In this document: piece by piece, positions 1 through 10,256 of the stretch
How the letters are laid out: each line of letters starts with the position of its first letter
Position numbering within the stretch: the stretch's first letter is position 1
Source of the DNA: Enoplosus armatus
Taxonomy: Eukaryota; Chordata; Actinopteri; Centrarchiformes; Enoplosidae
DNA length: 64,000 bases
Reading direction: 5' to 3'
NCBI RefSeq assembly: GCF_043641665.1
Contig: NC_092182.1
Location: 16,011,456 to 16,075,455 of the forward strand
The notes under the pieces: generated by a model
The model's input: only the letters and a program-made list of their open reading frames with translations
Told to the model about the DNA's origin: nothing
Database searches by the model: none
Translations under genes and position numbers: made by a program

Positions 1-1198
1 ACAATGGCATAATGGTAAAAGGCAAACATGGTAAAGTATCGCCTGTGTGTCTTTTGAACCATCTCTCTAAACCTCTTTTTTCCCCCCACAATAGGCCTTT
101 TTCGTGGAAGACATTTTAACATGTCACAGTAGGAAAAGCACATGTGAAAAATTAATGATGGCTGAATTCCATTTAGCTGGTCCTGGTATTATGCATACAC
201 TGTTGCTTACTGGGACACTTGAATAGAACAAAGCCATCGATAATGTTATTAGTAACATCTGTGCTTTTCCTACTATGACACGTCAAAATGTCTGCTGCGA
301 AGAAGGTCCATCCTCATTCTTTCTTTCATGCTATCATTTCAGTATCTCAAAAACCAGTAACTGTTTGTAATTGTACTAATATAAATTAAAATATAATCTA
401 ACAAAGGACACACACTCAAAGTCTTTACCTTTACCTTTGACCTTACATCCATATTATCTTTCATCCTTTCCTTTGTGCTCCCTTAACTTAATACTTTAAC
501 ATCCAATATTCAAGGGGCCACATGAGCACAGAAAGTATGCAGCAAACCACCTTTTGTATTATTTTCAACAATAAAATCCAATATGATGTGCGTACTACAC
601 ATGCACCTTCACACCTTGAAGACTTCCAGTGGTAGAACACAGTTTATATGTTGCAAAGTACTGATACATAAAAATAAAAAGTGCAGTTTTATTTGTTTTA
701 TATGGTATTTGAGTTGTTCAGTAGTTTCGTAACATGAGTGCAAGCTCTTGATCTCAAGCTCAAGGCCCGCTTTTTCCATGGATTTCAAACTGCATCTCAT
801 ACATGGCAACTGAACCAATCCCATGACAACTGAGCAAACTCCATTCATTGATAAAGTACATGAAATGCAGTTGAAAGCCTGCAAAATAGCTGGTAAGTGG
901 ACCGTAGTTAAGATCATTTTATCAAACCCTTGTTTCTGATGAGCAAAGTGAACTTACTACATACCCTAAACAGTGTGCATACTCTATGGTTTTCTACATG
1001 TGGCCTCCGGTTCTTACACATTTTCTCTGGTTTCAGTAATCAATCACAAACTAGATCCTAAAATATGAAGTCGATTTAGTTGTTTTTATGGTCCTAAAAT
1101 TAACAAAACAGAATGTTACAGTGGGACAACTAGTTGTTTCTTACAATCCAAAGCTGGAGTCACCATCTTAATGTCACTAACGGTTTTATCTCCTCTGC
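1..1198. other. Non-coding stretch, probably intron of a plus-strand gene
   Basis: Apart from the foldback repeat near its start, I see no exon, RNA gene or named element here. It ends in a good acceptor (TCTCCTCTGCAG) that opens the putative terminal exon of the plus-strand gene. Short open frames on both strands lack splice or family support. Confidence 0.4.
93..309. repeat. Imperfect palindromic (foldback) repeat
   Basis: The segment at about 93-143 and the reverse complement of about 259-309 match over roughly 50 bases at about 85 percent. Both contain the core GTAGGAAAAGCACA. The inner parts also pair weakly around GATGGCT. The whole unit is about 217 bases and would fold into a long hairpin. 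There is no coding capacity. This architecture is typical of non-autonomous MITE-like elements in fish. The family was not identified. Confidence 0.6.
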
Positions 1199-1845
1199 AG
1201 ACTCTCACAACCTCCCAGGGGACCACGCAGAGGCCCAGTCGTCTGGTCTTTACAGATGTAGCCAAAGCTCTCAACACTTAACAGCTCTCTTCCATTAGTT
1301 GATTTCAGTTTGAGGGGGGGCCACTGGCCTCATCGACATACAGACTGTCGCTCAGGAGGGAAAACAAAGGGACACCTGGACTGTTTTTGGGAACAACTGG
1401 AGCTATGGTGAACGTTTTCATCACTACGACACAATACGTGAAATGGCAGTGGTTTTCAAATTATGAAAAAAAAACTATAAAACATAGGCTGCATGTATGA
1501 TAAGGGAGCGGGAAGCATCACGTATGATCTTGCACTGTTATCGTTTGGCGCACAAATGCGGTGTGATGCACTTTTCTTGAATCATGTTGTGTCATTGCTG
1601 TTAAAATGTTTGGTAGCTTGTCAGCGAAGTTCGTCTGAGCTTCAATATCTACTTCCATGTTTGAAAAGAGAAAGTGTAAATTTGTGTTTTACTGATTTTG
1701 TGGTCTTGCGTCTCTGACGAGCTTGAACACTGGATGTGTTACCATCCTTACGTGAACTGTCCCTCCTTATTTTGTTTCTTCTTTATTGAGCAATGAAGGA
1801 CTGTTTCTGTCTGTATACATTAAAAGTATTTAAACCAATATGGAA
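1199..1845 (+). CDS. Probable 3'-terminal exon of an unidentified plus-strand gene
   Basis: A pyrimidine-rich acceptor ending in CTCTGCAG at about 1198 is followed by a short open frame. In one phase it ends RLVFTDVAKALNT and a TAA at about 1279-1281; other phases also stop soon. After it come roughly 540 bases of UTR-like sequence and an ATTAAA signal at 1819-1824 with GT-rich sequence downstream. Together these suggest a last exon converging on hmga2. The phase cannot be fixed without the upstream exon, and I do not recognise the protein. It could also be a chance acceptor. Confidence 0.4.
1819..1824 (+). terminator. Candidate polyadenylation signal ATTAAA
   Basis: ATTAAA is followed within 30 bases by a T/GT-rich stretch (GTGTTTTTTGTTG). 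It fits the 3' end of the plus-strand terminal exon and lies just beyond the likely 3' end of hmga2 on the other strand. Confidence 0.45.
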
Positions 1846-2433
1846 AAAAGTGTTTTTTGTTGTACAGATCTATAACAAAAGAGAATTGATAGGTGGGATA
1901 TTTTATTGATAAGCGATAAAAGAAGCAGAATAACACAAATCACATGGTAAAGAATCATAACAAAATATATATCACAGGTTTGTGAGTTGTATTAATGAAG
2001 TGGATGAGGACACATCAATAACATAACTACAAAATGGTGTTAAAAGTAAGGCATACAAGATGATTTCTCAAGTTACACTTCAACTTTTCAATAGTTGAAA
2101 AAGGATCAAGTACTGTATGTAACTATAACACTATCAGTAAGATCAAAAAAACAACATTGTCCCTATATAGAGAGTAAATATCCAGACACGGCTCGTGTAA
2201 AATAACAAACATTGACTCAGCCTTAGTTAAATTAAGAGGCACCCTTCAGGCTGACTTCCATTCATTTGTGGTAATATGAATGTAGTGAGATGAGATGAGC
2301 GGACTACAACAGTACTAGTTTGACAGTTACTTCAAGATTTCATGATCCACATCGCCTGCAGGTCTGATGGAAAAGGGTTAAGCACAACTAACCAAACACT
2401 TCCTCAGAGACGTCCCAGGCTTGTTAGTTTTCA

Positions 2434-2440
2434 GAGGTAG
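2434..2440 (-). promoter_or_regulatory. hmga2: let-7 seed match (7-mer)
   Basis: On the sense strand this reads CTACCTC followed by T. It matches let-7 nucleotides 2-8 but lacks the terminal A of the full 8-mer. It lies in the distal hmga2 3'UTR. A 7-mer can occur by chance, so support comes from the two stronger sites and the known let-7 control of HMGA2. Confidence 0.4.
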
Positions 2441-2988
2441 TCCAGAGGGCAAAAAAAAAGTAAAGTCAATGCAGTTGAACAAGATAACATACCTGTTTGT
2501 AATGAATTATGCTCCTCTGGCAGCGACTTATTCAACAATGCTGAAATACATCAAATTATCGGGATACAACACATCACCAGTGATAAACAATAAGCTAATT
2601 TTAGGTGAAAGAAACACTTGATATATACAGTAAATGATGGGTGATATTCAAGTCATGTAATAAACAACTAGTAAGTGATATGTAGTTCATGTTGAAAACA
2701 TCTGCCATGCTGTGATGACACAGGGAAAGCATCTTAGGAAGTTGAGAGTATTTGCAACAGACTGAGTGCAGAAATCCTGACCGACAAGGTCTCAAAAACA
2801 TGTTTGTAAACATGTTACATTTGTAACAGACAGGAGGCTGGAAACCTCTTCACCTTTTAGAACAAAAGAGTTTGGTAATCTATAGAAAAATCTCAAAGAG
2901 GACAAAGAGATCCCCAGTCCTCCAAAAATACAAATATCATTCTCCATTTATATGACTAGTTATTATGCTAAGTTACAGATAATGTAAC

Positions 2989-3254
2989 CTTAAAGGGTGG
3001 GTTTGGCCCAAATTACAAACATTTTTACACTTAACCTCTAGTGGTATCTAATCATGCAGATAGATTTTATTCTCTTTTCAACACCATGAGCCCAATAGTG
3101 TGACCATAAAAAAAGTCCATTCATTTCCAATGTATTGAGGCGCCATCAGAAGTCTAATAAACAGATATCTTAATGAATAAAACCAAAACGAACTGCATGG
3201 CTGGATACCACTAGATAAGTGAGAATGTTTCTTGGGTGAACTTACTCTTTAAGG
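2989..3254. repeat. Palindromic MITE-like element in hmga2 3'UTR
   Basis: The left end begins CCTTAAAGGGTGGGTTTGGCCC and runs to CTAGTGGTATC. The right end is its imperfect reverse complement, GATACCACTAG to CTCTTTAAGG. The terminal inverted repeats are about 70-80 bases with a short non-coding centre. No transposase is present. Confidence 0.65.
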
Positions 3255-4009
3255 TCATGACTATGAAGAACCACAAATAAACAGTTTAATTAATAGGCAG
3301 TAAAACCCTCAATTCAATACAATCAGGGGTTTTCCGACAGCCTCCCTTGTTCTGGTGTGACCAGTAAGGTATGGTAGCTAATGAGTTAGTTTGAAACTTG
3401 TGCTTCTGTTTCACCAAAAGTTATAGCTTCACTTTTAACAGCCAAATAAGAAAGACAGGAACAGCTTCTTTCTCTCAAATAAAGACAGAGTTACTGATGC
3501 AGCATTTAATATTAATTAATTACCCACAATTCATTTGCCGATGTTCATACAAGGTAACTGCGGTGATGTTGTCTTGTTGTTCTCCATAACTGTTGTGTAT
3601 TTCAGCACTGTGCGGTTATTTGCTGCCTTTTTCTTTCAAATCACATGAATTAAGAGTGTCACACAAAACAATTTACAGTGTAAGAATCAGAAAATACATG
3701 ATGTAGTAAAAATGAGAAAGGAGTAAGCGACCCAAAAAACCCCCCAAGTATTTCATAAGGAACTAAACCCTAAAAAGCAAGTATTTCATCAAGTTGTTGT
3801 TGTTGTTGTAAACTATTGGCTGCATTTTATTTCCCAGGAGAACAAACCAAGTCTCACTTCAGCTTTTAACAAGTACAGTTTTTTAAAGAAATGACACTGA
3901 TGCTTTTATTTGTACACCGATAGTAAAATCCTCCACTGGAGTGTACTGTCTGCTTCTGTGTGTTGGTGTGTAAAGCCTTTGCCTGTCTGTGTTGTACATC
4001 TGCACATGA

Positions 4010-4012
<3 letters not shown>

Positions 4013-4050
<38 letters not shown>
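4013..4050. repeat. (TG)n microsatellite
   Basis: An uninterrupted TG dinucleotide run of about 19 units within the hmga2 3'UTR region. Confidence 0.95.
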
Positions 4051-4053
<3 letters not shown>

Positions 4054-4128
4054 AGTAAGTGTGTGTGTCTGTTGCTGCTGAGGGAGTGGAGAATAACTTT
4101 GTTGGAGATCATCTGTCTTTTGTGTTAC

Positions 4129-4136
4129 TGAGGTAG
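4129..4136 (-). promoter_or_regulatory. hmga2: let-7 seed match (8-mer)
   Basis: The sense strand reads CTACCTCA, a perfect 8-mer match to the let-7 seed, in the middle of the hmga2 3'UTR. HMGA2 is a classic let-7 target in vertebrates, which gives the match functional plausibility. Confidence 0.6.
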
Positions 4137-4873
4137 AATGAGAGATTAAGAAACTGAGGGCAACTGAGGTTTAAATGAGGTCTTTGTGTCAAGGCATACT
4201 GGTAATGTCAAATACAGATCAGAAGTGCACAACAAACACAGCACAATAATTATCACTGAGTAGACTGACAACATGTTCCTGAATAGTTTTGTACCTGAGG
4301 TTTCAATATGGTGTAAAAGCACTGTAATAGTAAAATCCTGAGTGTGGTAAAATGAAACGTCAACCGTGTTGTTGACTGAAGTATATATGAAGGGTTTCTT
4401 TCCAAAATGAGATTTTTTTTGCTGGTTGGAAGGAAGCAAAAAAAGGATTTCACTGAGGTTATTAATCTGAATATTTTACTCTTGCTTTTACTGATATTAG
4501 ATTTTTCATTTTGAGCAAAGAACATAAGACATTTCTTCCTTTCCAAATTTGGAAATTTCATTTTGGAATAAAACCTTTCACCTCTACTTTCATAATGTTC
4601 ATATGTTCATATGTTTATATTTTAACATCGCTAAAAATATCATCGTCTTGCTCCCATTTCATATGAGGATTCATGACACTTGATTTAGAAACGTGTTTCA
4701 ATAAAACGGTTTAGTTTGGTTCCTTTTTTTCTTGAAACCCCCCCCTCTCATTTCAGCCCACAACCCCTCCCCCTCTCCATTCAACCACACACACACGCGC
4801 GCACACACACGTACACACATATGCACATACATACTCACAAACACACACTGAGAGGTTCAGGAAAGCAAGCATC

Positions 4874-5353
4874 CTTAAAGGAATATTTTGACATTTCGGG
4901 AACTATGCCTCTTGGCTTTCTTGCCTAGAGTTGGATGAGAATATTGATACAACTAAAAACGGTTAGCTTAGCTTAGCATAAAGACTGGAAACAGTTAGCC
5001 GACCTCTGTCCGAAGGTATCAAAGCCCACCGACCAGCACCTCCAAAACTCAAAGGCACATAACCCGCGTAAAAACTAAAATTACACTTTGGTTTGTGTAC
5101 GGATTAAACAAACGAGATTTAACATTAATGAGTGTGCTTTAGAGGTGCTGGGAGGCAGATTTGTTACCGTTGGGCGGAGCCAGACTAGCTGTTTCCCCTG
5201 TTTCCAGTCTTTGTGCTAAGCTAAGCTAATCAGCTACTGGCAGGAGGTTAATATTTACCGTACAGACATGAGAGTGGTATCGGTCTTCTCATCTAACTCT
5301 CGGCAGGAAAGCTAATAAGTGTATTTCCAAAAATGTCAAACTATTCCCTTTAA
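4874..5353. repeat. Palindromic MITE-like family, copy 1 (about 480 bp)
   Basis: The left end (TTAAAGGAATATTTTGACAT, then TTGGCTTTCTTGCC and AGAGTTGGATGAGAA) is repeated inverted at the right end (ATCTAACTCTCGGCAGGAAA, then AATGTCAAACTATTCCCTTTAA). The terminal inverted repeats are about 75 bases. The interior carries the hallmark GCTTAGCTTAGCATAAAGAC and GGAAACAG modules. Four further copies or fragments occur in the window. There is no coding capacity. Confidence 0.8.
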
Positions 5354-5567
5354 AAAGAACACATCCAGAGATCAAATTCTTCAACGGTAGAACAGAGTTT
5401 GTTCACCAAACTCTTATAGTGAACCATCAAAACCAGGGTACAGTATTGGATTGGGAGAAGAAACCACTGTCTACAATGATTTTCATGTGTGTGAGTGTGT
5501 GTGTGTTCCTGAATCCCCATCACAGATAGGAGTCAGACTGTACCCCTGTTTGTTTGAGGCCAAACCT

Positions 5568-5575
5568 TGAGGTAG
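5568..5575 (-). promoter_or_regulatory. hmga2: let-7 seed match (8-mer) just after the hmga2 stop
   Basis: CTACCTCA on the sense strand begins 18 bases downstream of the TAG stop codon of hmga2. It is a perfect 8-mer let-7 target. It sits in a segment that has a degenerate second copy at 6665-6708. Confidence 0.65.
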
Positions 5576-5592
5576 GTAGAGAGGCATCCCAT

Positions 5593-8500
5593 CTACTCCC
5601 CTTCCTCCTGCGCTGGAACCTGAGATGACGAGGGTTCGAGCTGCGAGGGACCCTCCTCAGCCTCTTCTGAAGGGCCCTGGAACGGCAGGGGACCAAAAAA
5701 AAACTTTGTCACTTTGTCTGTTATTGTCTTATCTCTTTCAGTCAAGTGACTCATTATGTGCAAGGTAATGAATCAATACTAGAAAGAGCACGAGAATACA
5801 AGAATGAGTGTTAACATTGCATTGGGTGTTTGCATGCGGGGACGTCGGTCCAGCTGTCAGACCTACAAATGTGAGGAAGACGACGGTTATGTCAGGAAAC
5901 CAAGAAGACAGAGGAACAGTTAGATCAGGTTTCCCCTCTCTACATTGACTCATTCTTCCCCTTCGCGTGCATGCGTCTGAGAAAGGGAGTCTGTCTCAAC
6001 GGTTTCAGTTCTTGAAGCATCTTTGACAAACTGCTCAGCGGAGAGGATGCGATAAGGCAGACGAGGGGCATCAAGAGACATGCCGCTTTGGTGACAACTG
6101 TTGTGCAATGTTTTTGTTTGAAAAGTGAACAAGATGGCTAAAAGAACCAAAGTTTCTCAGAAACACTTGGGCGTACATTCACCAAAACTGGATGTCACGA
6201 AAGGATGTCTGGAGGTGTATCTGGGGAATTCAGCATCAACATCTGCATTTCCAAGAACTTGTCAAATCCTCATGAAGACAGTTTACGTAAAGCACAAGGA
6301 ACATGTGCATCGGTTGCTATTTACATAAAATGTGCCAAACAAGCAAGTTCAGCAGTTTTATATTTGTCTGATGATACATGGTGTACTAGGATCCAAAGGT
6401 ATATTTCTCACATGCACAAGTATATACAGTATGTAGTGAAATGTTAAGTAGCATGCTCCTGAGGTTGTGCTAGAAAAAGGATTTAAAAAATGCAATATGA
6501 AAAATTATAAATATATGCAAAAATGCCACATGTACAAAAGTGCAATATGCAGGGCAGTACAAAGGATTCGCAGAGCGCAGAAGCTGGAATAGTTTAGTAT
6601 GGTTTTGCATTAAGGCACACTAGACTCCATGAGAAAAGACAAATATGAAACTGCAGAAGAATTGCTTTGAGGTAGGCAGAGGAGCATCCTATCTATTCCC
6701 CCTTCCTTCATGTATGATTACACAGTACATACTGGGCCTGTGGAAACATGTCAGTTTGGATCTCGATGACATAAAATATACAGACACATCAACAAGTATC
6801 AAATGCTTATGTGTGAATGGCAATATATATCCTATCTGATCATTGCCACCTAGCTAAAACGAATGCATTCTACTACAACAACCTGGTAGCTTGGTGACTA
6901 ATACTTTTGTTGTATGTCATCACCCTCTCTCTCATGTTTTTGTCTGTCTCTCTCTACCATCACAATTAATTAACACTAACATGCCAACTTTTTTTCCAAC
7001 AGCCCTACAATAAACCCTTGCTTCATGAAGGTTACAATGTTCAGGGTGGGCTGAACATATTAGAAACACCTCTCAGTATAACGCACTGCATCAGTCTTAG
7101 CTAGTTATAGCCTATCTAATAAACTGGCATTGGAGTGAATATAAAAATATACAGTGGTTCAACTAGAATCATGAAGGCCACAGTCTGTAGGCTGAATATA
7201 AACTCTGTGCTAAAGACAAGCTTGTGACATTCATCAATAGTTAAATGAGATCAGCTCTGCTTTTACAAGTCCTACATCATAAACGTAACTGATATTAGTC
7301 AAAAGATAAACCTGTGACACAAAATGAGATTTCTGTTCAACTGAAGCTGAGGTTCCGTTCCTCCATAGCCACGAAACTCTCAGAGTGACTTTAGCTTCAG
7401 TTTGATGCAATACTAACTCATTTAAAAAAAATCTGCAGAGGAAGAGTATTAAATTGATGCTTTGCAATGATGCAAAGATTCTGCAACAAACCTGCTGCTC
7501 AGTTGGTTAGATTATAAACTACTAAGTTATTTCGTAGAGCTTAACATGAACATGTCTTAACCTTATCTTATACACGGACATTGTTTCAGTCACTTTAACC
7601 CATTTAAAGGAAATCACAATACGTTGTCGAGGGAAACCTGCGGTTTAAAGTGCCACATCAAAACAAAACTGGACCACCCTACAACCCTTTTAAAAGATTT
7701 CGTTTTCCTCACCTGCTGCTCTTCAGTTGCTTCTTGAACTACTTTCTGGGGCTGTGGAAAGAGAGAGGGAACAGAATTAATTAAACATGAAGGAAAAGCC
7801 GCCCTCAAGGACTGTGCAGCTCCTGCAGACACCTTGGAGGCTTTGGACACACTTTTACAATCAGCTCCATGATGTTTGTAACTGTCAACGATTACTCCAT
7901 ACCCATTTCCTTGGTCGCCCACGTGGTCGTTTCTCCCCAACAGGCTCTACTTTCTGAGAAAGAACACATGAATGGATAAAGGGAGGTTTCAGGTTTGAAC
8001 AATCCTATTATATGTTTTCATTTCAGTGGTGGCAGCAGACATTTTTAACTGCTAACGCTTCTGCAGGTCAATGGGGAACATTTCTCTCAGGAGCTACAGA
8101 ATTTTTGTTCTATAAACTGTAGAAGTCATAACTAAAAAGTTATGTGGGAATACTTTGATTTGATTTGAGTCACAAGTTGTATGGCCTGCATGCACTATTT
8201 AGTGATAAACAGGGACCAAAATGTATTTTCTCTCACTCAAATCGTCTGTAAACATGTACAGTGCCTACACAGCTGTATATTCAATAAGAAAATCCTGCAT
8301 ATATATTACATTTCAGTGTGTCTACTGAGCATAAATGAGGAACTAACTAGAGTAAAATTATTTTAAACAATCAAATAGTAAAATATCAACATTTAAGAAC
8401 AAATATTAATGGCGTATTTTGCTTTTATATCCGACTGTTCGGAGAAATGTTCCACGGTTTGTATGATAGGCACGTGTGATTGCAGACTCAGGCATGAAAT

Positions 8501-9048
8501 ACATTGCTCTGCTTTGTTGTAACAAGTTGAACAAGTTCAGTTGCCTCACAGTAATTGCTTCCAGTAATAGTGATAAAGCTAGAGAACTCATTTGACTTGT
8601 CAGTCTCTTCATTGTCTAATCCCAACAAAACAAAATAAACAAGAGAAGTTGTGCTTCCACATTTGTATAAATGGATTCACAGTGTTATACGTCTTCTACA
8701 TGCTTTAAATGCACAGGCAGCTCCTGCAAAGCTCCTGGTTTGAATGGAAAGCTGCCAGCAGGGTCAGCACAACAACTCTCCCTCCTGATACAGCTGGCAT
8801 CTAAAAATCCTCACACTTTAACTTTAAGAGAAGATTTCACAACTACAATGAGTATCTTTATTTGTTTGTGTACTAACAAGTTCTTCAAAAATGACAAGCT
8901 TTTTAAAAATTGATTGGAAATTAGAAGAATGATCTTGATCATTGTTACTAGGCCCTTTGAGCACAGTGGCAGAAACAAATAAATAAATGAACTCAAAATT
9001 TACATGTAGCCTACAGTTTCAAAAATAATGCTCATTATGCAAAATGTC

Positions 9049-9086
<38 letters not shown>

Positions 9087-10256
9087 TATTGAATGATTAT
9101 TAGCTGGATTGGTCAAGATGGGGCTAATTTCAACTACTTAATATTCTGTTGATATACTATCTGACATTTTAGAAGATGAGAAAATGGTGTTGGTGTAAAA
9201 CTTGTGTTACTGCAAGGTAACTAGTAACTATATCTGTCAGATTAACATTTCCCTCTGAAATGTAGTGCATTTAAAGTATAAAGCAAAACAATGGAAATAT
9301 CTTGTGACAGACATTTCTCTGTAAATCAATCCTCAGAACAATAACAGCGACCTCTGCACTGACCGGTCCATCTCTGAGCACTGACCCACAGGATGCAGTA
9401 CGAGACATAAATACTGCATTGAACAGCTCGTCTTTTCTCTGTTTTCAGCTGACATTTGCCCTCATGATGACTGCTGCCAGTGTCCCACAAAAGGCAAAAA
9501 TCTTTGCATTTCAGGACGTATTACATGGAAAGCTCTCAGATTCATCTAATGCTGAGGCACTGGAAAGATAAACCCATTAAGATGATTTTTATATACTTGT
9601 AGCTGCCACTTTCTTCTTTTCTGGACTGATAGAGATTGATAATTTCGACGAAAGTAAGGAGTCACATATACGTCCAAATTCACTAATGACTCATTCTTCT
9701 AATATTTTCTGATGTTTGGATATTTGCAATAAATCACAACAACATTTTATGTGATTTAACAAAAAATTCTGACTGGTAAAGTAGATTGTTGTACTATAGT
9801 GCTAAAGTGTTACAATTCTGATATTAAAGTTCAAATAACTATTCAATATCTGAGATACTCTGATGAGTTTTAACCTTCAGTGCAGTTCTGGGGCCTTTGT
9901 TCTTGCTGCCTTTCGGTCGTCCTCTCGGTCGCTTTGGAGTCGGTGGTCCAACAGGCTCCTGTAGGGAGGGATCAATTGTGGAGCCAATAACTAACCAGTG
10001 AAAAACATTTGTTTGTACGAGTTGCTTCCTACAGCCAGGAGACACATAATAAACTCGAATGCCTTTTTAATCTTTCAATTAGATACTTAATGATTTAAGG
10101 TCAATGATTAAGTTCAAATACATCATTTAAAGACTACCTAAGAGGTTCTACCTGCTGCTGTTTCCGTGGCCGACCCCTGCCCCTGCGCTGAGGCTCAGGA
10201 GCTGACTGGGCGGTGCTCGGCTGGGGAGACGGCTCTTTGGTCCCACTGTTACTCAT
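5593..10256 (-). CDS. hmga2: High mobility group AT-hook 2, five coding exons, 120 aa
   Basis: HMGA2 is an architectural chromatin protein. Its AT-hooks bind the minor groove of AT-rich DNA and help assemble enhanceosomes in proliferating embryonic cells. Exons, 5' to 3': 10152-10256, 9875-9958, 7903-7953, 7713-7751, 5593-5676. Phase is 0 at every junction and the total is 363 bases. The start is ATG at 10256-10254. Three AT-hooks are visible: [12 protein letters not shown] (about residues 24-35), [13 protein letters not shown] (about 43-55) and [10 protein letters not shown] (about 71-80). A short linker [13 protein letters not shown] and an acidic, serine-rich tail ending PAQEEGE follow. 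QQQEP after the first hook and the five-exon layout favour HMGA2 over HMGA1. The human protein has 109 residues; the extra length is in the linker and tail. The exon 2 donor (AAG/GTTAAA) is weak. The 3'UTR carries let-7 sites. Confidence 0.92.
6665..6708 (-). pseudogene. Degenerate duplicate of hmga2 stop-codon/let-7 segment in intron 4
   Basis: About 44 bases resemble 5565-5608, the end of exon 5 plus the start of the 3'UTR, at roughly 80 percent including small indels. Shared blocks include GGAAGGGG, the TAGAT around the stop codon, GGATGC and an intact let-7 8-mer CTACCTCA at 6668-6675. One extra G breaks the reading frame just before the old stop. An AG acceptor (TTTCCACAG, ending near 6738) lies about 45 bases upstream on the sense strand, but the frame after it stops soon. 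It is either a decayed exon duplicate or part of an alternative last exon. Confidence 0.5.
9053..9082. repeat. (TA)n microsatellite
   Basis: A run of about 15 TA units in hmga2 intron 2. Confidence 0.9.

Larger units (their letters stand above)
1903..5592 (-). other. hmga2: hmga2 3' untranslated region
   Basis: This is the region 3' of the hmga2 stop codon, down to an AATAAA on the minus strand around 1903-1910. A roughly 3 kb 3'UTR under let-7 control is characteristic of vertebrate HMGA2. Three minus-sense let-7 seed matches lie here: an 8-mer CTACCTCA at 5568-5575, 18 bases after the stop; an 8-mer at 4129-4136; and a 7-mer at 2434-2440. Inserted within it are palindromic repeats (2989-3254, 4874-5353), a (TG)n tract at 4013-4050 and a CA-rich tract near 4786-4850. 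The exact 3' end is inferred, not shown. Confidence 0.6.
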
